Origin: UBA5794 sp963714375 | Lineage (GTDB): Bacteria > Actinomycetota > Acidimicrobiia > Spongiisociales > UBA5794 | Direction: 5' to 3' | Assembly: GCA_963714375.1 (NCBI GenBank) | Contig: CAVQOG010000008.1 | Location: 682,001 to 746,000, forward strand | DNA length: 64,000 nucleotides | Part shown: positions 56,937 through 64,000 of the stretch, in pieces | Position numbering within the stretch: the first letter of the stretch is position 1 | Layout of the letters: the number at the start of each line of letters is the position of its first letter | Program-made: the position numbers and the translations under genes | Notes under the pieces: generated by a model | Told to the model about the DNA's origin: nothing | Database searches by the model: none | Seen by the model: the letters and a program-made list of their open reading frames with translations, nothing else

Positions 56937-59690
56937 GTGACGACCACTGCAATACCAACATCGATCGGCGATCCACCGCAGGGATATCCAGCGGACTGGG
57001 AGGAAGACGCTGTTCTCAAGGACGGGACGACAGTTCGTATTCGTCCGATTGTCCCAAGTGACACCGTTGCCCTTCAGGAATTCGTCAACAATATGTCAAC
57101 CGAGACGAGCTATTTTCGGTTCTTCCGTGTCAAGCGAGAGCTCACGGAGAAGGAGCTCACGGAGTTCACCAACCTCGACTACCGCAACGAGATGGCCCTT
57201 GTGGCAATCGCTGACGGCGAGCTCGTCGGTGTGGGTAGGTACAGCACGACTGACGATGAGAACGACGGAGCCGAGGTCGCATTCACAGTTGCAGACGCAC
57301 GGCAGGGGAGGGGAATAGGCACGCTCTTGGTGTTCAGGATTGCTTCGTACGCTCGGGAGCGTGGCATCACTGGATTCAAGGCCTATGTGCTTGCGGACAA
57401 TCACGCCATGATGCGTGTGTTCCGTAACGCGGGATTCCACCTCACGCGAGAGATTGACGAAGGCGTCTACACGGTCACGATTCCCACCGAGGAATCCGAA
57501 TCGGTGCTTGAGGCCGAGATCCAAACGGAACGCCTGGCAACGGCAGCGAGCCTGATGCCACTCTTCTACCCGACTTCGATCGCAGTGATTGGCGCCTCGC
57601 GGAACAAGGCATCGATCGGAGGTCGTCTGTTCAACAACATCATCAACGCCGACTATCGAGGGCCCCTGTATCCGGTCAACAGGAAGACACCGGTGGTCCG
57701 ATCGATTCCAGCCTTCAAGTCGATCCTCGATATCGACGCACCCGTCGACCTTGCTTTCATCGTTGTCCCTTCCGAACACGTACTTGACACAGCGCGCGAA
57801 TGCGCCAAAAAGGGTGTCAGAGGAATCGTGGTCATATCCGCAGGCTTCTCCGAAGTAGGTGGTGCAGGAGTCGAGGCAGAGGCCGAACTCCTCGAGATCG
57901 TACGGTCTGCTGGAATGCGAATGGTCGGTCCGAACTGCATGGGGTTGTTGAACACCGATCGAGCGATCAACCTCGATGGCCAATTCGGTCCGACCTCACC
58001 CCCGCGGGGGAATGTGGCGATGTCATCGCAAAGTGGCGCTCTCGGGCTTGCCATTCTCGACTACGCGGCTGACCTCAACATCGGAATCTCGACGTTCGTT
58101 TCCGTTGGGAACAAGGCTGATGTGTCCGGCAACGATCTCCTGCTGTTCTGGGAGGGTGACCCCAATACGGACGTGATCCTGTTGTATCTCGAATCGTTCG
58201 GGAACCCGAGACGTTTCGCACGCATCGCCAGAAGAATCGGCAGGACGAAGCCGATCGTGGCTGTGAAGTCCGGGCGGACATCGGCTGGAGCCCGTGCAGC
58301 CTCGAGCCATACCGGTTCTCTTGCAAGTCTCGATATTGCGGTGGACGCACTGTTCGAACAATCCGGAGTCATTCGTGTCACGACGCTCGAGGAGCTGTTC
58401 GATGTCACAGCGCTGCTGGCAAACCAGCCGATCCCGCTTGGGCGCAGGGTCGGACTGGTCACCAATGCCGGTGGCCCTGCGATCCTTGCCGTGGACGCAC
58501 TCGAATCCCAGGGTCTTGAGGTTCCCCAGTTCTCAGACGAACTCCAGAAGAAGCTTCGGGATCGTCTCTCACCTGACGCCTCGGTTGGGAACCCGGTCGA
58601 CATGATCGCCTCCGCAGGCCCCGATCAGTATCGGCAGATCCTGACAGCGATGCTCGAGAGCGACGAGGTTGACGCGGTCATCGCCCTTTACATTCCGGCA
58701 TCAACCGAGGGTGTCGCCGAAACGGCCATTGCCATCAGGGAGGCAGCAGAGGCCGCACCGCCAGACAAAACATTCCTGAGCGTCTACATGAACTCTGCAG
58801 GTGCTCCAGCAGAATTGGGAGGCGAACTTACACGCTTTCCCACATTCGCATTTCCTGAGCGTGCGGCCAAGGCATTGCGCAAGGCGGTCGACTACGCCGA
58901 ATGGCTCCAAAGGCCAACGGGATCTCTTGTCACATTCGATGATATCGATTCCGATGCCGCCGCTGGAATCATTGCCGAAGCAGTCACCGATGCCGATGAA
59001 GCGGTGTGGCTCGAACCCGACGAAGTCGATGCGGTGCTTTCTGCCTATGGCATCCAGCTACCCAAGGCACGCATCGTCCACACCGCTGACGATGCAGTCG
59101 CCTTTTCCAAGGAGATCGGACGATCCGTTGTGCTCAAGGTCATTGCACCTTCGGCGGTGCACAAGTCCGATGTCGGCGGTGTCGCCCTTGACCTCAAGAC
59201 ACCCGATGAAGTGCGAGCAGGGTTCGATCAGGTGATGGCTGCAGTATCCGACCCCGAAGGTGTTCTGGTCCAAGAATTCGTTTCCGGTGGGCATGAGGTG
59301 CTCATCGGGATGTTCGAGGACCCAAACTTTGGTCCTCTGATCGGCTTCGGACTTGGTGGAATATTTGTAGAGCTCATCCAGGACGTCGCGTTCAAGATCC
59401 ACCCCCTCACCGACCTCGATGCCCGTGCCATGATGTCCGAGGTCAAATCGGCTCGGCTCCTCGAGGGCTACCGCGGAGGCGAACCGGGGGATATCGAAGC
59501 GGTCGTGGAGGCGCTTCTTCGCGTCTCGGCTTTCGTGGCAGACCATCCCGAGGTCGTTGAGATGGACCTGAATCCGGTGAAGGTTGCCCGGCCCGGTGAG
59601 GGGGTCACGGTGGTCGACGCGAGGATCAAGGTTCGCCCTGTCGAGGGTCGTTGGATACCATCACGTTCCGACGAGCCAATGCGACTGTAA
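56937..59690 (+). CDS. GNAT acetyltransferase fused to an NDP-forming acyl-CoA synthetase
   Basis: 917 residues from GTG 56937. Residues ~25-185 are a GNAT domain (acetyl-CoA loop DARQGRGIGTLLV, AYVLADNHAMMRVFRNAGF). Then follow the CoA-binding domain (SIAVIGASRNKASIGG), the ligase/flavodoxin-like part with the phospho-His region (ARAASSHTGSLAS) and VGLVTNAGGPAIL, and an ATP-grasp domain (SVVLKVIAPSAVHKSDVGGVALDL, DLNPVKV). This is the domain set of Pat-type protein lysine acetyltransferases, but with GNAT first as in several actinobacteria. Targets are likely to include acyl-CoA synthetases. It is followed 9 bp later by CBS-BON. Confidence 0.92.
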   Translation: MTTTAIPTSIGDPPQGYPADWEEDAVLKDGTTVRIRPIVPSDTVALQEFVNNMSTETSYFRFFRVKRELTEKELTEFTNLDYRNEMALVAIADGELVGVGRYSTTDDENDGAEVAFTVADARQGRGIGTLLVFRIASYARERGITGFKAYVLADNHAMMRVFRNAGFHLTREIDEGVYTVTIPTEESESVLEAEIQTERLATAASLMPLFYPTSIAVIGASRNKASIGGRLFNNIINADYRGPLYPVNRKTPVVRSIPAFKSILDIDAPVDLAFIVVPSEHVLDTARECAKKGVRGIVVISAGFSEVGGAGVEAEAELLEIVRSAGMRMVGPNCMGLLNTDRAINLDGQFGPTSPPRGNVAMSSQSGALGLAILDYAADLNIGISTFVSVGNKADVSGNDLLLFWEGDPNTDVILLYLESFGNPRRFARIARRIGRTKPIVAVKSGRTSAGARAASSHTGSLASLDIAVDALFEQSGVIRVTTLEELFDVTALLANQPIPLGRRVGLVTNAGGPAILAVDALESQGLEVPQFSDELQKKLRDRLSPDASVGNPVDMIASAGPDQYRQILTAMLESDEVDAVIALYIPASTEGVAETAIAIREAAEAAPPDKTFLSVYMNSAGAPAELGGELTRFPTFAFPERAAKALRKAVDYAEWLQRPTGSLVTFDDIDSDAAAGIIAEAVTDADEAVWLEPDEVDAVLSAYGIQLPKARIVHTADDAVAFSKEIGRSVVLKVIAPSAVHKSDVGGVALDLKTPDEVRAGFDQVMAAVSDPEGVLVQEFVSGGHEVLIGMFEDPNFGPLIGFGLGGIFVELIQDVAFKIHPLTDLDARAMMSEVKSARLLEGYRGGEPGDIEAVVEALLRVSAFVADHPEVVEMDLNPVKVARPGEGVTVVDARIKVRPVEGRWIPSRSDEPMRL

Positions 59691-59699
59691 GGAGATTCG

Positions 59700-60326
59700 A
59701 TGGAGGTACGCGATCTGATGTCGACCGACGTTGTCGCCGTCGGCCCAAAGACGTCGATCCGTGATGCGGCCCGCCTGATGTTCCGCTACCACATTTCGGG
59801 CGTGCCAGTCGTCGATGTCGACGATCGCCTCCTCGGCATCGTTACCGAGGGCGACTTCCTGCGCATGGAGATCGAACGGCTCGAATCGGGCAACATCCCA
59901 CAGGACGTCGCTGCGGTGATGACCAGGACCGTCAAGACGATCGAGCCCGATATGGACATCATGGGGGCTGCTCGATTCATGCAGGCCGAGGACGTAAAAC
60001 GCCTCGTGGTCGCCGAGGACGGGAGAGTGGTGGGAATCATTTCTCGGTTCGACATTGTTGCCGCCTTCACGCGGCCAGACGATCTCATCGAAGACGAGAT
60101 TCGAGAGGACCTCATTCGCCGTGTGCTTTTCGTCGATCCCGAAACGGTTGAGGTCTCGGTCGCCAACGGAATCGTGACGTTTGTTGGATCGATCGGCACC
60201 CGCACCGAGGCCCGACTTGTCGAGGAGTTGGCACGCCGCCTCGACGGTGTCGTGGACGTCCAGAACCAACTCACGTGGCGCATCGACGACACCGACCAAA
60301 CGGCACACGATGAAGTGCGAAGCTGA
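59700..60326 (+). CDS. CBS-pair protein with C-terminal BON domain
   Basis: 208 residues. Two CBS motifs (~1-60 and ~73-130; VRDLMSTDVVAVGPKTSIRDAARLM, VKRLVVAEDGRVVGIISRFDIV), expected to bind an adenine nucleotide. The BON domain (~140-198) contains VSVANGIVTFVGSIGTRTEARLVEELARRLDGVVDVQNQL. Likely a cytosolic energy-sensing protein; coupling with the acetyltransferase gene 9 bp upstream hints at a common process. It overlaps the next gene by 17 bases. Confidence 0.9.
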   Translation: MEVRDLMSTDVVAVGPKTSIRDAARLMFRYHISGVPVVDVDDRLLGIVTEGDFLRMEIERLESGNIPQDVAAVMTRTVKTIEPDMDIMGAARFMQAEDVKRLVVAEDGRVVGIISRFDIVAAFTRPDDLIEDEIREDLIRRVLFVDPETVEVSVANGIVTFVGSIGTRTEARLVEELARRLDGVVDVQNQLTWRIDDTDQTAHDEVRS

Positions 60327-61134
60327 TCCGATCGGTCCGATCGCCACAGCTGGGGTTGCCCCGGACCAGGCAGAGATGCTCTTTGCTCATGCAGCCGGGT
60401 TCTGTAAGGAACTCTGGAATCCCGTCATTGATCTGCTGACGGACAGCATCGGACCTCTCGCGACGATCACCGTCGATACCCGGGGGCACGGTGCGAGCAC
60501 ACCACACCCCGGTCCGTTCGATCCCCCGTCGATCGCCTGTGACCTCGTCCACCTTCTCGACGGCATCGATCATCAGATCGTCGGTGTCGGGCACTCAAGT
60601 GGGGGAGCGGCAATCGCACGAACCGAGGTGCTCCGACCGGGCACGTTCTCTCGCATGATCCTGATCGAACCGATCATTGTCCCGCCCCCCTATGAGCGGC
60701 GTGAGAGTTCCCTGTCACGTATGGCGACCAAGCGACGACGGCTGTTCCCATCCGCGACCGCCGCCCGGCAACGATTCGCTCGGGGTCCCTTCGGATCGTG
60801 GGATCCGGAGGTGCTTGATCTCTACATCGAGTACGGGTTCGCAGTGACAGACGAAGGTGTCACATTGCGGTGCGAACCCAATGTCGAGGCCGAGATCTAT
60901 CGCGAGGGTCTCAACAACGACACATGGGAGTACGTACCGCAGATCACCTGTCCGGTGACCATTGTGGCGGGGGAGAACTCAGATTCCCACCAGGACCCCT
61001 ACCTGTCGGCCCTTGTGGAGCGGTTCGACGATGTCGAGTTGGTGGTCGCTGAAGGCTTCGGTCATCTGGTACCGATGGAATCCCCAGCCCTCATTGCTGA
61101 CATCATTGCTGAGCGAGTCGGCTCGGTCGTGTAA
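60310..61134 (+). CDS. alpha/beta hydrolase
   Basis: 274 residues from ATG 60310. Oxyanion region LFAHAAGFCKELWNPVIDLL, nucleophile elbow VGVGHSSGGAAIA with Ser, acid in VAGENSDSH and His in AEGFGHLVPME. Serine-hydrolase type, unlike the Asp-nucleophile enzyme at 1056. Substrate unknown. Its position just before the isochorismate synthase gene recalls menaquinone-pathway hydrolases (MenH), but that is only suggestive. Confidence 0.85.
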   Translation: MKCEADPIGPIATAGVAPDQAEMLFAHAAGFCKELWNPVIDLLTDSIGPLATITVDTRGHGASTPHPGPFDPPSIACDLVHLLDGIDHQIVGVGHSSGGAAIARTEVLRPGTFSRMILIEPIIVPPPYERRESSLSRMATKRRRLFPSATAARQRFARGPFGSWDPEVLDLYIEYGFAVTDEGVTLRCEPNVEAEIYREGLNNDTWEYVPQITCPVTIVAGENSDSHQDPYLSALVERFDDVELVVAEGFGHLVPMESPALIADIIAERVGSVV

Positions 61135-61172
61135 AGCAACGATGGCGTGATTCTGCCGCTCACTACCATCGG

Positions 61173-62512
61173 GTGGTGCGCCTCGTCTCCGAACAACAGA
61201 TCGAGCAGCTAGCCGATCAACTTGGTGGATCCGACACCTTTCGTGTTGGTGAAATCACCGTTGACCTCGACCCGTTCGACTTTGCCCGAACCGGGGCCCC
61301 AATGGTCGACAGGGCTATCGCGTTTTCGGGACCATCGGGTATCCGTGTTGCGGGGATCGGGACTGCGTGGCGAGCATCGGCGTCAGGAACGAGCCGCTTC
61401 GTAGACCTCAAGGCGAAGATGACAGATCACACGGCAACCACGGGGATTGCTGGTAGCGGCCTCAAGGCGTTCCTCGGATTCTCGTTCGGTCCCGAACCCG
61501 ATGAAGGCCCGATCTGGAACGGGTATGACGCCGCTGAGGTCTTCATTCCAAGGATCACGATCGAGGGTGCCAACGCCGGCTCGGTCATTCGTGTGGTCGT
61601 GCCCGGTGATGAACCTGCACAACCAACACTCGATCTTCTTGCGTCGATGCGTCATCCCGAGTGGTCACCGGTCGTGGATCTGGGTGACCACTCAACGGAA
61701 TCGCACCCACCGGTCAGCGAGTGGGCAGCCAGTGTTGAGAAGGCAGTCGCGGGGATCGTTGCCGGCCAGCTCGACAAGGTGGTCCTGGCGCGTTCGGTGG
61801 TTGTTCACTCGGCAACACCACCGGCGATTCTGCGCATCTTCAGGGAGTTGGTGCGGTCGTATCCTCAGTGCTACAACTTCGCCTGGAAATCCGGTGACGC
61901 CGTGTTCATGGGAGCGAGCCCCGAGCTCCTCGGATCCGTGCGTGGACGGACAGCTCCGATCAAATCCTCTCGCAGGGAGTGCGCCGCGAGGCGAAGGGTC
62001 GGTGGACGATGATGCGCTCGGAAACGAACTGCTCGCATCCGACAAGGATCGAAGGGAGCACGCTCTCGTCGTCGATGCCATATGTGAGAACCTTCGTCCG
62101 CTCACCTCCCGCCTTGACGCAGCGGACGAACCTGAGCTCAAGAAGATGGCAAGCGTTCAGCACCTCTCCACACTGATCGATGCGACACTCAACGCCGATG
62201 TGGGCCTCCTCGACGTCATCGAGGCGATCCACCCAACACCCGCCGTCGGCGGTGTCCCAACGCATGAAGCGATTCTGCTCATCGATGAACTCGAATCGAT
62301 CGACCGTGGCTGGTACACCGGAGGCGTCGGCTGGATCGATACCGAAGGCGACGGGGCAGTCGCCTTGGCGCTCCGCTGCGGACTTGTACGGGGCACAACC
62401 ACGCACCTCTTTGCCGGCGCAGGAATCGTCGAAGGGCTCCCAGCCAGACGCCGAGCTCCAGGAAACCCGTCTCAAACTCGAACCACTCCTGAAGATCCTC
62501 ACAGCGACATAG
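61173..62512 (+). pseudogene. menF: isochorismate synthase (MenF/DhbC-like) with two frameshifts
   Basis: Start GTG 61173. Frame 1 covers the N-terminal half to VFMGASPELLGSVRGR. Near 61945-61953 one extra base shifts to the next frame, which continues NPLAGSAPRGEGSVDDDALG, the EHALVVDAICENL helix, QHLSTLIDATL and HPTPAVGGVPTHEAI with the conserved catalytic Glu/Lys region. Near 62431-62440 a second extra base shifts again, giving SQPDAELQETRLKLEPLL and the stop at 62512. Restored, it is a normal chorismate-binding enzyme of about 445 residues. Either a young pseudogene or two sequence errors. Confidence 0.85.
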
Positions 62513-62540
62513 ATCTGTCAATCCGGGACATCGTATCGGG

Positions 62541-63482
62541 CTATCCGAGTCGGAGTTGTTCACCCGTGGAGACGGATGATTGGGATTGAGAGCGAGTGAA
62601 GACATCGTCTGGCTCCGAGACCGGTCGTCCACCCAAAGAGACAAGCTGGTCGTTGCCAGGACCGCCCCCGGGGCCTTGCCAGATGGCGACATCGCAGAAG
62701 CCCTTCTTGATCGCCTCCGTTGCCCCGGCCCAGGTCCCTCCCGTTTCGAGATCGCTCGCGATCACGACTGTCGTCTCAGTCAGGCTGTAGACGAGTTTGT
62801 TGCGACCCATTGCAGACGCTGGTGTGAACCCAGCAGAGGGGATCTGTTGGGACAGGAGGCATACGGTTCCCGAGTCGATCGCTCGCAACATGTCTCCATT
62901 GCGAATCTTGCTATTGAGTGAGTCTGCGAGCACCCCGACAACGGTTCCTCCGGCCATGAAGGCTGCATTCATCGCGAATTGGTCAACGCCACGAGCACCC
63001 CCGGACACAACCGATCGCCCGTGTTGGACTGCCAATTCGGCTATTCGTTCGGTGACATTCCTACCGGCCTCGTCAATATTGCGAGATCCCACGATCCCGA
63101 TGCCGTCGCCCGACAACAGGCTGAGGTTGCCGACTACATAGATGACAGGGGGTGCGAGCTTGCCGAGCCGGTCGAGGAAGGGTTGCGGATATTCCTCATC
63201 CACAATGGTGACGACCCGAATTCCGTGACGTTCGAGTTCCGAGGCCTCCACCGTCGCCGCAGCAGCCGTCAACAGCAGCTCGTCGACAGCTGAGGCAATC
63301 TCTCCTTCGATCCCTGGGACCTTCCCCGTGTCGAAATCCACTGCGAACACGTCGGCCAACCCCAAACCAGCGTCGTTGAGGTTCGTCGTGAACCGATGCC
63401 ATCTCGTTGGCGACAACGACGGACGCGTGGAATCCCCGAGCCGACTTGCGAGAGCTATGACCGCCTTGGCTTGGTTATCCAT
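62541..63482 (-). CDS. DprA/Smf-like DNA-processing protein
   Basis: 313 residues from ATG 63482 (TTG 63488 is an alternative). The Rossmann-like DprA core is visible: EEYPQPFLDRLGKLAPPVIYVVGNLSLL, IGIVGSRNIDEAGRNVTERIAELAVQHGRSVVSGGARGVDQFAMNAAFMAGGTVVGVL and a GRNKLVYSLTETTVVIASDLETGGTWAGATEAI segment. It lacks the N-terminal HhH and the C-terminal winged helix of classical DprA. It follows the phosphoribosyltransferase gene by 2 bp, so a shared DNA-repair or uptake role is possible. Confidence 0.85.
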   Translation of the reverse strand: MDNQAKAVIALASRLGDSTRPSLSPTRWHRFTTNLNDAGLGLADVFAVDFDTGKVPGIEGEIASAVDELLLTAAAATVEASELERHGIRVVTIVDEEYPQPFLDRLGKLAPPVIYVVGNLSLLSGDGIGIVGSRNIDEAGRNVTERIAELAVQHGRSVVSGGARGVDQFAMNAAFMAGGTVVGVLADSLNSKIRNGDMLRAIDSGTVCLLSQQIPSAGFTPASAMGRNKLVYSLTETTVVIASDLETGGTWAGATEAIKKGFCDVAIWQGPGGGPGNDQLVSLGGRPVSEPDDVFTRSQSQSSVSTGEQLRLG

Positions 63483-63484
63483 GT

Positions 63485-64000
63485 TCAACCCTGTCCCGCG
63501 TACGCCAAACCGAATGGGATGACTGTTTCGGCGCCATTGGTGCGAAGCAGATCAGCGATGACGGTCGTTGTCCACCTTGAATCAATGATGTCGTCGACCA
63601 ACAATACCGAGCCCCCACGCTGACCCGTGGCGACGAATTTGCCGATCGCGTTGCGGGCTTGCAATGGTGAGTTCTCCATCTCCTTCTGTGGCCTACCTCT
63701 CCCGGTTCGCCTGATCGTGAGCTCATAGGGGATACCCAGGCGGTCCGCGAGTCGTTGAGCAAAGGACTCAACGAGTCCGCCTCGGGCGCGGTCGGGAACA
63801 GACGTGATCCAATCGACCCGACCATTCCCCAACCAGCTCTGGATCAAACGTACCGATGCATCGAGGAGCTGGTCATCGAATCGGCCGGTGGCATACTTGC
63901 CGTCGTGAACCAACTGGCCGAGTGGTGCCTCCCCGTACACGGACAATGCACGGCCCCGTTCGAGGCTGGGGAGCGACAAGGAGACGCCGACGGGATTCTG
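63485..64000 (-). CDS. phosphoribosyltransferase domain, C-terminal part of a protein cut by the window edge
   Basis: The frame is open from the window end; TTG 63979 is the only start candidate inside, so the protein probably extends beyond. PRTase features: ITSVPDRARGGLVESFAQRLADRLG, the PLQARNAIGKF stretch and the PRPP loop SVLLVDDIIDSRWTTTVIADLLR. In actinobacteria such a domain can form the C terminus of RecQ-like helicases, which would fit the adjacent DprA-like gene; this is inference, as the helicase part is outside the window. Confidence 0.7.
   Translation of the reverse strand, partial: QNPVGVSLSLPSLERGRALSVYGEAPLGQLVHDGKYATGRFDDQLLDASVRLIQSWLGNGRVDWITSVPDRARGGLVESFAQRLADRLGIPYELTIRRTGRGRPQKEMENSPLQARNAIGKFVATGQRGGSVLLVDDIIDSRWTTTVIADLLRTNGAETVIPFGLAYAGQG

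Overview
The window looks like chromosomal DNA of a high-GC actinobacterium, probably of the class Acidimicrobiia. The reasons are GTG starts and 4-base stop/start overlaps throughout, an F420-type PPOX enzyme, a MoeA/SepX-GlpR-like pair, the actinobacterial ribosomal peptide bL37, and the housekeeping order metG-tatD-rsmA-ispE / glmU-prs-rplY-pth / mfd-mazG-eno-ftsB-DUF501-ppx known from mycobacteria. The class is an inference from gene content. No rRNA gene, CRISPR array, prophage or recognisable IS transposase is visible.

Layout. 1-10 kb: accessory enzymes (two hydrolase-type genes, a NYN-LOTUS protein, an AbiEi-DUF559 protein, hydroxyacyl-CoA dehydrogenase, thioredoxin-like, PPOX and ThDP enzymes), then uppP. 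10-14 kb: plsY and an overlapping Moco set (moeA, moaC, moaB) followed by a SepX/GlpR-like membrane protein. 14-15.5 kb: an intact tRNA-Ala(CGC) followed by two tRNA-like copies with aberrant 5' halves, separated by small membrane-protein genes. 15.5-20.4 kb: a sortase-anchored surface protein, a ROK kinase and a DEAD-box/RRM helicase. 20.4-23 kb: a metY-metX operon behind a leader that carries every part of a translation-coupled attenuator with a Met-rich leader peptide. 23-28 kb: an MFS permease, a broken epimerase gene with duplicated ends, a lipoprotein metallopeptidase, bL37 and DUF192. 28-51 kb: the conserved housekeeping block, into which aceK and glpK-pgsA-epimerase are inserted. 51-64 kb: EF-G2, tRNA-Leu, GGDEF-EAL, a divergent arsR/arsI pair, a GNAT/acyl-CoA synthetase fusion, CBS-BON, a frameshifted isochorismate synthase, a DprA-like protein and a phosphoribosyltransferase domain cut by the window edge.

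Several repeat families fill the intergenic space. The most distinctive is a ~50-bp element with three short palindromes and a CGCGTACCCAGGGTA end (seven sites). Others are C/G-run hairpin modules (51.0 and 55.7-56.0 kb) and GTCAGA/GACGTC-like short tandem repeats, one of which is translated inside the helicase. The broken genes (epimerase, menF) could be true pseudogenes or assembly errors; sequence alone cannot decide.

Strongest candidate for an undescribed system: the metYX leader (complement 22882-23044), with a near-consensus promoter, an apparently leaderless 22-codon Met/Cys-rich ORF, a pause hairpin, an antiterminator pairing and a terminator hairpin with GCAA loop and U tract.
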